This document shows, piece after piece, positions 25,901 through 33,557 of a DNA stretch of 64,000 bases (position 1 is its first letter; each line of letters opens with the position of its first letter). The notes beneath the pieces are model-generated. The model was not told where the DNA came from. It worked only from the letters and a program-made list of their open reading frames with translations, and did no database searches. Origin of the DNA: Sagittula stellata E-37 (lineage in GTDB: Bacteria; Pseudomonadota; Alphaproteobacteria; Rhodobacterales; Rhodobacteraceae); contig NZ_CP155729.1 of the NCBI RefSeq assembly GCF_039724765.1, positions 4,287,501-4,351,500 of the forward strand, given 5' to 3'. The translations under genes and the position numbers were made by a program.

Positions 25901-27361
25901 GATGGTCACGGCCTGTTCGGTATCGACATCGAAGCTGTGCGAGGTCGTGGAGACGTTGCCCGCCAGGTCGGTGGAGGTGACCTGCGCCGTCGCCGTGTAT
26001 GTCCCGGTCGCAAGATCGCCGCTGCCGAAGGTCACGGACCACGCGCCGTTGGAGTCGGCGGTCGCGCTTTGCGTCACGCCATCGATGACCACGGAAATCG
26101 CGTTGCCCGGCTGGCTCGTACCGCTCAGCGTCACACCGGCGGCATGTTCGGCGGCCGAAATCAGGTCGTCCCCGGTCAGCGGCACGCTGTCGAGCGACAC
26201 CATGTTGACCGTATCGATCTGCACCTGGTCGGTCACGGTGGTGCTGTTGCCGAACGCATCGGTGGCGGACAGCGAGAAATCGGTGACGTATTCGCCTTCG
26301 GGGAAGACGGTTTCGTCGAAAGTGAAGCTCCACGCGCCATCTGTCCCGATGACAACCGTCTCGGACACGGTGCCGATGGTGATCGTCAGTTCCGCGCCGG
26401 GTTCGCCATTGCCGGTGATCGTCACGCCATCGGAATGATCGACCGCGTTGACGATATCGCCCAGCGATACGGTGCCGTCGGTGATGTCGATTGCGGGAGG
26501 CGTCGTGTCGATCACGAAGGACGGTCCGTCGAGATCGGTCACCGTGCCGTTCGGGTCGGTTACGGAGACGTCGATGTCTTCGTAGGTGCCGTCATCGGGA
26601 AACTCGGGGCCGGTGAAGATCACTTCCCATGTCCGGTCGTCGCCGGCGGTCGCGGTGACGGTGTCGTCGCCGATCACCACCTCGATCACCGAACCGGGGT
26701 TTGCGGTGCCCGTGACAGTCAGAGTCGGATCGTCGTTGCCGCTGATGGAGTAGGAGTCATCCGGGTTGTCGACGGTCGGGGCAATCCACGAGTCGCCGTT
26801 CGACCCGCCGCCACCGCCGCCGCCCTTGCCGCCAACAAGCAGCGGCAGGCCCAGCAGTGCGCCAAGTCCGCCCGCCCCCGCGCCGCCCAAGCCGAGGAGC
26901 GGCAGTGCCGCAAGCATGGTGGCTTCTTCGCCCTCGCCGTCGAAGTCGGTCACGCCCTGCGCCACGACCTCTGGATCGTCGATGAAAATCAGGGAGTCGG
27001 AGGGGCTCCATTTGCCCCATGTCTCCGTCGGTCCGTATTGGGCGAAGAGCACGCCGCCTTCGCTCTCGACGAAGCTGACTTCGTTCAGTTCACCGTTGGC
27101 ACTGATGAAGAGACGGCTGTTCGCGCCACCGCTGGCACCGGAGTCGAAGTAGTCCTCAAGCACAATGACGCGGCCATCGGCGAGGGTGATCAGCAGGTCG
27201 TTGGCCGCCCGGTCGTAGCCGCGCAGGTCGCTTTGACCGATGTTGAGGGAAATATCGTTACCGGAACCGCCAGCCAGAAGGAACCCTTGTCCTTCGCCAC
27301 CAACGGAGCCGCGTTCGACCGTACCCTCAGGGGTACGGATCACGAATTCAATCGCATTCAT
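22970..27361 (-). CDS. BapA-like type I-secreted adhesin with 11 Ig-like repeats
   Basis: 1463-residue secreted surface adhesin. Residues about 1-130 form a BapA-prefix-like domain (FVIRTPEGTVERGSV, GSGNDISL, VIVLEDYF). A hydrophobic/glycine segment follows (about 150-188, LPLLGLGGAGAGGLGALLG then a Gly run) that may serve as a retention or hinge element. Residues about 192-1272 are 11 tandem Ig-like domains of about 98 residues, each with a DGVxNxAE..GVxLTGTxEPG opening, a GxWS strand and a DxAGNxxT strand ending VDT. The last 190 residues are unique, with TIDLHFAEDSQLTITESQIQAL and an acidic, aliphatic end, typical of type I export signals. No RTX nonapeptides are visible. ATG 27361 preferred over GTG 27364. 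Confidence 0.9.
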   Translation of the reverse strand: MNAIEFVIRTPEGTVERGSVGGEGQGFLLAGGSGNDISLNIGQSDLRGYDRAANDLLITLADGRVIVLEDYFDSGASGGANSRLFISANGELNEVSFVESEGGVLFAQYGPTETWGKWSPSDSLIFIDDPEVVAQGVTDFDGEGEEATMLAALPLLGLGGAGAGGLGALLGLPLLVGGKGGGGGGGSNGDSWIAPTVDNPDDSYSISGNDDPTLTVTGTANPGSVIEVVIGDDTVTATAGDDRTWEVIFTGPEFPDDGTYEDIDVSVTDPNGTVTDLDGPSFVIDTTPPAIDITDGTVSLGDIVNAVDHSDGVTITGNGEPGAELTITIGTVSETVVIGTDGAWSFTFDETVFPEGEYVTDFSLSATDAFGNSTTVTDQVQIDTVNMVSLDSVPLTGDDLISAAEHAAGVTLSGTSQPGNAISVVIDGVTQSATADSNGAWSVTFGSGDLATGTYTATAQVTSTDLAGNVSTTSHSFDVDTEQAVTIDTGNVAVDGVVNGAEYGSDVTVTGTGEAGSTITVTSGGFTLGTTTVAQDGTWTLDFSPSLIDGAPGHSDLGYSGTLTATAVDAAGNSSSASGTVAVDRHTSLFATFDDADFVVNAAERAAGVTLTGNAEPGATIAVAIGAQTLSATADTAGTWSVIVPPALIPEGVGTLGASVTSTDLAGNTATQTVSIDVDTQTAVTVNTATVEGDGVVNATEAQDGFVLTGTAEPGAHITGTVGAAGGTQFAIDTVAGANGTWSVTVPAASVPAGETMLNVAVTSTDVAGNSASTSGSIAVDTLNTVTIATSGVETDGVINFAERADGVVLTGTTQPGSTVQVSLGNVTHAATVAADGTWSANFAAAEIPTGETTLTASAVSVDAAGNSATASGSVGVDTFVRDFAVTSTPGGADGVMNAAEVSQGLTLTGTTEPGGAVRLTLNGHTVNASVDASGNWSATFDASKLPTGELTTVLTAVSTDRAGNSETITRNVVIDTDAGRLTIDPDPVETDDVVNFVEASDGVVLTGTSTPGQYVDVTMNGVTHRVLTDANGNWVAPFAANEIAPGTYTAQITAQIVDSAGNTLTRTDSVKVDTEVQNFATSTDPVEGDNVINAAEASDGFTLKGTTEPGATVSVTFNGVTHDATVDSLGNWSVDFSAARVPAGEMPASATVNTTDMAGNTASTQVNFAIDTLVNLLETTGTVAGDGVVNFAEAAAGITLTGNVEPGSTVEIEIDGHTHVATVAPNGSWTVDVPSSSIPTGTLSTPVHISAVDAAGNTASITETLSIDTEAPDTLSWTGYGRSGGGVAQVWTDTTADDLFLGKVGDPSGNPNVSEVQIANSVSAGPDTYLFLQNTVADGTHLVLASSDQAGNTSGAYLVTDDPHTNQVQMSDDIASALRQFNVDTIDLHFAEDSQLTITESQIQALSSTTDTVAIHGGSDDMVTISGATSNGTVTQDGNTFNVFELGGATVLIDDDITNVVI
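23546..26788 (-). repeat. array of 11 Ig-like coding repeats
   Basis: About 3243 bases encoding 11 in-frame repeats of roughly 96-104 codons. The protein motifs recur strictly (TLTGTTEPG, GNWS, DxAGN) while third-codon positions differ, so the copies are old rather than recently duplicated, apart from short near-identical stretches that could still recombine. Confidence 0.85.
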
Positions 27362-27550
27362 CACTACACCGCTCTTGCCTCTGCGCCCGTCGATTTTTTT
27401 TGGTGACAGGCTTATTTTGCTCTGATGACCGGTTAACTGATTTTGATCTCAATCGCTAGGCGAAATTGACGTTGGTGCCGCTTAACGTCGCCCTGGTAAG
27501 GATAAACGACAAGATCAGCGTCGGCTTGTGACAAAAATGCGGCGGTCCGC
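27362..27550. promoter_or_regulatory. presumed promoter region of the adhesin operon
   Basis: 189 bases between the adhesin start and the end of the Gfo/Idh gene, lower in G/C than the surrounding DNA, with an 8-T run at about 27393-27400 and the AT-richer GGTTAACTGATTTTGATCTC near 27432-27450. It must hold the adhesin promoter; the exact -35/-10 boxes are not certain. Confidence 0.4.
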
Positions 27551-28660
27551 TCAACCATCGAAATACGTTGCTGCGCCGCGTTGTGCCGCAAGTTGTGCGG
27601 CCAATCCCATTCTCACAGCCCATGCGCCGTCCTGCAAAGACACCTCGCAGGACGCGCCCTGACGGACCGCTTCCAGGAACCGGACATGCTGGTAATAGGT
27701 CGCGCCATTGTGGTCGCCCGCGTCCAACAGGGCCGGATCGACGGGGATTTCGACGGCGCGTGGCGCTTTCGGGGCACGTGGACTGACGATGACCTGCGGC
27801 ACCGGCGCCTCGGACACCGGGCCCGGCCAGAAGCGGGTCGGCCCGGGGACCAGCGCCTCGATCTTGCCGGTCGGACCGACGGCCGACAGCTCCTCCTGGT
27901 AGCGGGAGCCTTCGGCGTACATGCACAGTTCAAGCATGGCGCGCGCGCCGCTGGCAAAATCGACGATGACGTAGGCGCTGTCCCAGATGTCCGGCACCTC
28001 CTCACCATAGCGTTCGTCGAGGTGGTTCACCTCCTGCCCGGCACTGGCCATGATCCGCACCGGATCGGACTTCAGGACCAGACGCATCAGATCGAAGAAG
28101 TGGCAGCACTTCTCCACCAGCGTGCCGCCGGTGTTCCGGTTGAAACGGTTCCAGTCGCCGACCTTCGGCAAGAAGGGGAAGCGATGTTCGCGGATTGTCA
28201 GCATCTTCACCCCGCCGGTCGCGGCCTCGACCTGCTGAAGGAAGGTCGCGACCGGCGGCATGTAGCGGTATTCCATCGCCACCCAGATCGGCGCCGGATA
28301 GCTTGCCGCGATGCGCGCCACGCGTGCCGCATCCTCCGGCGCGGTATAAAGCGGTTTTTCCATCAGGATCGGCAGCGGCCTGTGCTCTGCGATGTGTTCC
28401 AGCTGTGACAGGTGCAGGTGGTTCGGACTGGCGACCAGCAGGGCGTCGATGTCGGGGCGGGCCAGAAGTGCGTCGACACTGTCGGCCTGGACGGCCCCGG
28501 GTGCAAGGGCGCGCGCGGCACCGGCCATCGCCTCCGACGGCTCATAGATTGCGGCGACACGGGCATTCGGCAGAAGGGCAATGTTGCGCAGATGCTCCTG
28601 CCCCATCATGCCACAGCCGATGACGCCGTATTTGACGGTCGCGAGAGAGAGGTCCTTCAT
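27551..28660 (-). CDS. Gfo/Idh/MocA-family oxidoreductase (candidate NAD-dependent sulfoquinovosidase)
   Basis: 369 residues. N-terminal Rossmann domain with GVIGCGMMGQEHLRNI (residues about 12-27) and the EKPL motif (LMEKPLYTAPEDAARV), then the C-terminal alpha/beta domain with EYRYMPPV, GGTLVEKCCHFFDLMR and a His in the usual catalytic region. Members oxidise or transiently oxidise sugars with bound NAD. It overlaps the GntR gene by 4 bases and stands opposite an SsuD-like monooxygenase, an AKR and a flavin reductase. In sulfoquinovose gene clusters, some Gfo/Idh proteins act as NAD-dependent sulfoquinovosidases; that role is inferred here from context only. Start ATG 28660. Confidence 0.88.
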   Translation of the reverse strand: MKDLSLATVKYGVIGCGMMGQEHLRNIALLPNARVAAIYEPSEAMAGAARALAPGAVQADSVDALLARPDIDALLVASPNHLHLSQLEHIAEHRPLPILMEKPLYTAPEDAARVARIAASYPAPIWVAMEYRYMPPVATFLQQVEAATGGVKMLTIREHRFPFLPKVGDWNRFNRNTGGTLVEKCCHFFDLMRLVLKSDPVRIMASAGQEVNHLDERYGEEVPDIWDSAYVIVDFASGARAMLELCMYAEGSRYQEELSAVGPTGKIEALVPGPTRFWPGPVSEAPVPQVIVSPRAPKAPRAVEIPVDPALLDAGDHNGATYYQHVRFLEAVRQGASCEVSLQDGAWAVRMGLAAQLAAQRGAATYFDG

Positions 28661-29358
28661 TTCAGCCGTGCCACGTAAGTTGCAACCGTCGTGTCGATCC
28701 AACCGCGCGACACCTCTGCCCGTGCGCCTTCGCGCGAGAAACTGATACGCGATGCCAGAAGCGTCGGTGTGCCGGCCGCCAGCCCATACGACGCGGGCGC
28801 CCAGTCGGGGACTGGCGCAACGGTCATCCGGTCTTCCACCCGGCCGATCGTCAGGCCAAGCCTGTCGCGGTAGAATAGATAGAGCGACTCCGACAGGTCG
28901 GCGCGCGTCATCCTCGCCGCGTAGGACGCATCCAGGAAGACCTCTTCGAGGATCGCCGGCACGCGGTTCAGACGGCGCAGGCGCCGGATGCGCCATGCCT
29001 CCCTGTCCGTCCCGAAGGCCGGAAGGTCATCCGGTTTCGGCACCTTGGTTACGTCCAGGATTTCGGCCGTGGGCAGGCCGCCACCCTCCAGCAGCTCGAC
29101 CCGAAAGAAGGCATAGACCGCCTGCACGTCGGCCCGTGCGCGGATGTAGTTGCCCGACCCCTGCACCCGGTCCAGCAGACCTTTCTCCGTCAGGTCGGCC
29201 AGCGCCTTGCGCAGCGTGCCCACCGAAATACCCAGCTTGGCGGCGTAGTCGCGTTCGGGCGGCAGGCGCTCCCCATCCACTATCCGCCCGGCATTGATCT
29301 CCCGGATCAGCATCTCGCTGATCTGGAGGTACAGTGGCAGGGCATGGCGGTCGGTCAT
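28657..29358 (-). CDS. GntR-family (HutC/UTRA) transcriptional regulator
   Basis: 233 residues. A winged helix-turn-helix at about 5-75 (PLYLQISEMLIREINAGRI, LPPERDYAAKLGISVGTLRKALADLTEKGLL, VQGSGNYI) and a UTRA effector-binding domain from about 95, with EEVFLDASYAARM, YLFYRDRLGLTIGRVED and the C-terminal RISFSREG...VSRGWIDTTVATYVARL. UTRA regulators commonly sense sugars or sugar phosphates. It is the first gene of the minus-strand pair and likely represses both divergent transcripts through the 85-base intergenic region. Confidence 0.93.
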   Translation of the reverse strand: MTDRHALPLYLQISEMLIREINAGRIVDGERLPPERDYAAKLGISVGTLRKALADLTEKGLLDRVQGSGNYIRARADVQAVYAFFRVELLEGGGLPTAEILDVTKVPKPDDLPAFGTDREAWRIRRLRRLNRVPAILEEVFLDASYAARMTRADLSESLYLFYRDRLGLTIGRVEDRMTVAPVPDWAPASYGLAAGTPTLLASRISFSREGARAEVSRGWIDTTVATYVARLK

Positions 29359-29443
29359 TGCGCGCGTTCCGAAATTGATACACCATTGATCTACCCAAAT
29401 TCCGCGGCTAAGCAATATGGAAAATGCGGACCGGAGACATCTT
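29359..29443. promoter_or_regulatory. divergent promoter/operator region of the GntR and monooxygenase transcripts
   Basis: 85 bases between two divergent starts, clearly richer in A/T than its surroundings. ATTGATacaccATTGAT, a direct repeat of ATTGAT with 11-base period, lies at about 29373-29389. GntR/UTRA self-regulation from such a position is common; the site itself is inferred. Confidence 0.45.
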
Positions 29444-30598
29444 ATGACCGTTGTGCCCATCACCTCCCCCGATCTCGACGCCGCCGAGGTGTCCTGGTTC
29501 GCGGCGCTTTGCTCCGACGACTACGAATATCTCGGAGTCCCTGAGGGCCGGTTAAGGTCGTCCTGGGCGCATTGTTCCTCCATCGTGAGGGAGGCCGAGC
29601 AGCAGGGCTTCCGCAACATCCTCTGTCCGTCGAGCTATCAGGTGGGCCAGGACACGCTGTCCTTCGTCGCGGGCTGCGCGCCGATCACCTCGAAGATCAA
29701 CATGCTGGCCGCCGTGCGCTGCGGCGAGATGCAACCGATCATGCTGGCCCGGACCATCGCGACGCTGGATCACATGCTTGAAGGGCGGCTGACGGTGAAC
29801 ATCATCTCATCCGATTTTCCGGGCGAGAAGGCCGAGAGCGGCTTTCGCTACCGGCGGTCCCGCGAGGTGGTGGAAATCCTGAAACAGGCGTGGACCCGCG
29901 ATCAGATCGACTATGATGGCGAGGTCTACAGCTTCCACGGCCTGACGACCGATCCTGCCCGCCCCTACCAGACCGGCGGACCGCTCCTGTATTTCGGCGG
30001 CTACTCTCCCGACGCGCTGGAACTCTGCGGCCAGCATTGCGACGTCTACCTGATGTGGCCCGAGCCCAAGGACCAGATCGCCGAGCGGATGAAGGCGGTC
30101 CACGCGGTGGCCGAACGGTACGGGCGCACGCTGGACTATGGCCTGCGCGTCCACGTCATCGTTCGCGATACCGAAGCCGAAGCCAGGGAATACGCCGAAC
30201 ACATCACGTCGAAGCTTGACGACGAAATGGGGCGCCTGATCCGGGATCGCGCGCTGGATTCCGGTTCCCTCGGGGTTTCGCATCAGGCCCGCGCCCGCGA
30301 ACTTGCGGATCAGTTCGGATACGTGGAGCCGCACCTCTGGACAGGCATCGGCCGGGCCCGGTCGGGCTGCGGGGCGGCAATCGTCGGCTCCACCGACCAG
30401 GTTCTGTCGGAACTGGAAGAATATCGCCGGATGGGCATCCGCGCCTTCATCCTGTCGGGCTATCCTCATCTGGACGAATGCCGCCACTTCGGCAGCCGCG
30501 TGCTGCCGCACCTGAAGACCTGTTCTTTGCCGGAAGCCTACGGCAGGGTGCCGGCCACCGCACCCGACACCCCGCTTGCCGCAGGAGCCCGCCGATGA
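29444..30598 (+). CDS. SsuD/SmoC-like FMNH2-dependent monooxygenase
   Basis: 384-residue luciferase-like (LLM) monooxygenase that follows the SsuD alkanesulfonate monooxygenase sequence through its length: APITSKINMLAAVRCGEMQPIMLARTIATLDHMLEGRLTVNIIS, LLYFGGYSPDALEL, DVYLMWPEP, GLRVHVIVRDTEAEA, LWTGIGRARSGCGAAIVGS and FILSGYPHLDE. SsuD-type enzymes cleave C-S bonds of sulfonates with FMNH2 and O2. With AKR and flavin reductase following in the same operon, it is a candidate sulfoquinovose monooxygenase (SmoC type) rather than a general alkanesulfonate enzyme. ATG 29444 has a CGGAGAC site; ATG 29417 adds 9 residues. Confidence 0.88.
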   Translation: MTVVPITSPDLDAAEVSWFAALCSDDYEYLGVPEGRLRSSWAHCSSIVREAEQQGFRNILCPSSYQVGQDTLSFVAGCAPITSKINMLAAVRCGEMQPIMLARTIATLDHMLEGRLTVNIISSDFPGEKAESGFRYRRSREVVEILKQAWTRDQIDYDGEVYSFHGLTTDPARPYQTGGPLLYFGGYSPDALELCGQHCDVYLMWPEPKDQIAERMKAVHAVAERYGRTLDYGLRVHVIVRDTEAEAREYAEHITSKLDDEMGRLIRDRALDSGSLGVSHQARARELADQFGYVEPHLWTGIGRARSGCGAAIVGSTDQVLSELEEYRRMGIRAFILSGYPHLDECRHFGSRVLPHLKTCSLPEAYGRVPATAPDTPLAAGARR

Positions 30599-31485
30599 CC
30601 CCTCGCATCCAGATTACCGACGACCTGTCTTTTTCGCGCCTCGTCTACGGCATGTGGCGGCTGGGCGACGATGCCGACACCTCGCCGGAACACGTCCGCA
30701 ACAAGATCGCCGCCTGTCTCGACCAAGGGATCACCACACTGGACCAGGCGGACATCTACGGCGGCTACATGGCCGAGGATATCCTCGGCGGCGCACTGAC
30801 ACCTGCCCTCCGCAACGAGGTCGAAATTGTCACCAAGTGTGACATCGTCGCGCCCGTGGGCCGCCATGCGGGCCATCGGGTGAAACATTACGACACAACG
30901 CGCAAGCACATCCGGGCATCGGTCGACGCAAGTCTGAAGCTGATGCGCACCGATCGCATCGACCTGCTGCTGATCCATCGCCCCGATCCGCTGATGGACC
31001 ACAAGGAAACCGGCGCTGCGCTGGACGAGCTGATCGACAGCGGCAAGGTGCGGGCCGTGGGTGTCTCGAACTTCCGGCCGTGGGATTGGGAGCTATTGCA
31101 ATCCGGCATGACCACTCCGCTCGCAACCAACCAGATCGAGATATCCTTGCTGCATCACCAGCCGATGACCAACGGCGACCTTGCCTTTCACCAGCGCCAC
31201 GGCCATCCGGTCATGGCGTGGTCGCCACTGGGCGGAGGTGCCCTCTTCGCCGAATCCAGTGCTCCTCTGCGCGCGCGCCTGAACGAGATTGCCGAAGAAC
31301 AAGGCACGGATGCCGCGGCAGTCGCTGTTGCCTGGCTAATGACACATCCGGCAAGCATTCTGCCGGTTCTGGGCACGAACACCCTTGAGCGTATTGCCCG
31401 GATCGGCGATGCCTCGCGCGTGACGCTCGACCGGGAGACATGGTTTGAACTCTATACCCTCGCCCTCGGCCACGAAGTGCCCTGA
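30595..31485 (+). CDS. aldo/keto reductase, YdhF/SmoB-like
   Basis: 296-residue AKR with TIM-barrel motifs: LDQADIYGGYMAEDILG (catalytic Asp and Tyr), VTKCDI (catalytic Lys), LLIHRPDPLMD (catalytic His), GVSNF and the NADPH site near PVLGTNTLERI. It resembles E. coli YdhF closely in pattern (WRL, DIYGGY, HRPDPLMD, ATNQIEIS, GGGALF). In the oxidative sulfoquinovose pathway an AKR (SmoB) reduces the 6-oxo-glucose made by the monooxygenase to glucose. ATG overlaps the monooxygenase stop by 4 bases, so the two are tightly coupled. Confidence 0.88.
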   Translation: MTPRIQITDDLSFSRLVYGMWRLGDDADTSPEHVRNKIAACLDQGITTLDQADIYGGYMAEDILGGALTPALRNEVEIVTKCDIVAPVGRHAGHRVKHYDTTRKHIRASVDASLKLMRTDRIDLLLIHRPDPLMDHKETGAALDELIDSGKVRAVGVSNFRPWDWELLQSGMTTPLATNQIEISLLHHQPMTNGDLAFHQRHGHPVMAWSPLGGGALFAESSAPLRARLNEIAEEQGTDAAAVAVAWLMTHPASILPVLGTNTLERIARIGDASRVTLDRETWFELYTLALGHEVP

Positions 31486-31494
31486 GGCCAGCCG

Positions 31495-31998
31495 GTGACA
31501 ACACCCACCGGCCACGAAAGCTTCGATCCGGCGGATGCCGACCCCCGCGCCTTTCGCGCGGCGTTGGGCCGTTTCGCCACGGGCGTGACGGTCATCACGT
31601 GCGAAACGCCGACCGGGCCGCTGGGGATCACGGCGAACAGCTTTGCAAGCCTGTCGCTTGAGCCGCCGCTGGTGCTCTGGTCGCCGGCCAAGGCTTCGTC
31701 TCGCTACCCGTTCTTCATGGCAGCCAAGCACTTTGCGATCCATGTCCTCGGGGTCGAACAGGAAAGCCTGTGCAAGCATTTCGCGCAGGCGGGCGACGCG
31801 TTCGACGGGATCGACTGGGCCACAGGTCCACATGGCACACCGTTGATAAACGGTTGCCTCGCCCGGTTCGACTGCGAGCTTTATGCCACGCACGACGGCG
31901 GCGACCATTCGATCATTGTAGGGCATGTCCTCCAGGTCACTGCCCGGCCCGGAGCACCGCTCCTGTTTCATGCGGGTCTTTTCGGGCGTCTGGCCTGA
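31495..31998 (+). CDS. flavin reductase (SmoA/SsuE-partner type, flavin_reduct domain)
   Basis: 167-residue flavin reductase of the HpaC-like split-barrel family: FRAALGRFATGVTVIT, GITANSFASLSLEPPLVLWSPAK, HFAIHVLG and DHSIIVGHVL. It should reduce FMN with NAD(P)H and pass it to the adjacent monooxygenase. Starts with GTG at 31495, 9 bases after the AKR stop. Last gene of the three-gene plus-strand transcript. Confidence 0.9.
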   Translation: MTTPTGHESFDPADADPRAFRAALGRFATGVTVITCETPTGPLGITANSFASLSLEPPLVLWSPAKASSRYPFFMAAKHFAIHVLGVEQESLCKHFAQAGDAFDGIDWATGPHGTPLINGCLARFDCELYATHDGGDHSIIVGHVLQVTARPGAPLLFHAGLFGRLA

Positions 31999-32213
31999 TC
32001 CACAACGCCGGCCGAAGCTTGTATCGGCTATGGAGGTTGTCCGATTAGCCCGCACTTCCGGAATCGGGAGACGCTCCCCCGTTGTCACGAAAAACACACC
32101 TTTTTGTGGATAAGTTTAAGAATTTTCTTTCCCTATCTGACACTTGCATTGCTGAGGCGACGAGATCACGATTTAGTCAGCGACACTCGCTTTTTCTTGA
32201 TCAAAGGTCTGCC

Positions 32214-33557
32214 ATGCCTCTGACAACGCATTTTCTGAAGCACCTGACGCGGTTCGCCGCAGCTTGCTGCGCAACGACAGTCCTGACGGTCGCACCCGTC
32301 CTTGCCGACACACTGGACGCCGACGATTTCACCCGCTTCGACCCGGCGCAGGCGCGCCTTGGCCGGTTGCTGTTCTACGACAAGATTCTGTCCGGCAACA
32401 TGAACATCAGTTGCGCCACCTGCCACCATCATAGCCTGCACGGCGCCGACGGCGTAAGCCTCGGCATCGGCGAGGGCGGCTATGGTCTCGGTCCGGACCG
32501 TCTGTCCGGGCTGGTCGGCACGACCCGCGTGCAGGCCCGTATCCCGCGCAACGCACCGGCTCTGTGGAACCTCGGCCATGTCGACAGGCGCGTGCTGTTC
32601 CACGACGGAAGGGTCGAAAAGGACGCCAGCCAGCCTTCGGGCTTCCGGACACCGGCGAAGGATCAGACACCGCTTGGACTGAATTCGCCGCTTGCGGCGC
32701 AGGCGCTGTTCCCGATGACCTCCGGCGACGAGATGAAGGGCCGCCCGGGCGACAACCCCGTGGCCGATGCCTTCGAAACCAGCTTTACAGAAGGGTGGGA
32801 AACCATCACGCAGCGCGTGCGCGACAACCCCGGATACCAGGCCGCATTCCTTGTCGCCTACCCGGAGATGAGCAGCGCGGACGACATCGGCATCGTGGAC
32901 ATCGTCAACGCCATCGCCTCGTTCATCGGGACGGAATGGCAGAGCTTCGACAGCCCCTACGATGCCTACGTGCGGGACGGCACGCCGCTCGAACCGCTGG
33001 CGGAACGGGGGAGAGAGCTGTTCTTCGGCGACGCAGGTTGCGTGAATTGCCACAGCGGCCCCCTGTTCACCGACCAGAACTTCTATGCGGCGGGCGTTCC
33101 CCAGTTTGGCCCCGGTCGCAAGTTCGACGGCAATCCCCTGCCGGTGGACATGGGCCGGATGGAAACCACGCGCGACCCGGCGGATGCCTACAAGTTCCGC
33201 GTTCCAAGCCTGCGTAACGTGACGTTGACCGGGCCTTGGGGGCACAACGGCGCTTACAGCAACTTGCGCGACATGATCCGCCACATGTGCGATCCGGTCA
33301 CGACTCGCGCCGGCTGGACACCAGGGATGGCCCGGCTACCCGATGTGCCTTGGCTGAGCACCGAGGATTTCACCATCGTGACCCATCGCGAAGAGCAACA
33401 GCGTCAAAGCACGACGCTGGACATCGTCCCCGTAGAGATGATCGACGAGGACATTGACGCCCTCGAAGCCTTTCTTGGCGCGCTGACCGGCAAGACGGCC
33501 CTGCAGCGCCCCCTTGGTCGGCCAGCTCGGGTGCCAAGCGGTCTGCCGGTCGACTGA
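32214..33557 (+). CDS. di-haem cytochrome c peroxidase / MauG-family protein
   Basis: 447 residues. A Sec signal (HFLKHLTRFAAACCATTVLTVAPVLADT, cleavage after VLA-D) directs it to the periplasm. Two c-type haem sites are visible: SCATCH (about residue 65) and GCVNCHSG (about 280), with the family-typical GRLLFYDKILSGN, FHDGRVE, ERGRELFFGDAGC, and VPSLRNVTLTGPWGHNGAY. It reduces peroxide or oxidises a protein or small-molecule partner. About 100 residues longer than BCCP. Preceded by a low-G/C region (31999-32213) and transcribed alone; no cupredoxin or cytochrome partner adjacent. Confidence 0.9.
   Translation: MPLTTHFLKHLTRFAAACCATTVLTVAPVLADTLDADDFTRFDPAQARLGRLLFYDKILSGNMNISCATCHHHSLHGADGVSLGIGEGGYGLGPDRLSGLVGTTRVQARIPRNAPALWNLGHVDRRVLFHDGRVEKDASQPSGFRTPAKDQTPLGLNSPLAAQALFPMTSGDEMKGRPGDNPVADAFETSFTEGWETITQRVRDNPGYQAAFLVAYPEMSSADDIGIVDIVNAIASFIGTEWQSFDSPYDAYVRDGTPLEPLAERGRELFFGDAGCVNCHSGPLFTDQNFYAAGVPQFGPGRKFDGNPLPVDMGRMETTRDPADAYKFRVPSLRNVTLTGPWGHNGAYSNLRDMIRHMCDPVTTRAGWTPGMARLPDVPWLSTEDFTIVTHREEQQRQSTTLDIVPVEMIDEDIDALEAFLGALTGKTALQRPLGRPARVPSGLPVD

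Noticed and set aside
23546..26788. Tandem repeats considered as CRISPR or satellite
   Set aside because: Repeat unit is about 98 codons, in frame, with protein-level conservation; no short palindromic repeats or spacers.
23336..27406. Two long plus-strand open frames (about 590 and 730 codons) opposite the adhesin
   Set aside because: Arg/Gly/His-rich periodic products that mirror the adhesin repeats; the minus strand has the real Ig-like domains.
32197..32204. TTGATCAA upstream of the cytochrome c peroxidase, considered as an FNR box
   Set aside because: FNR boxes are TTGAT-N4-ATCAA; here the half-sites touch and the site is only 9 bases from the ATG.
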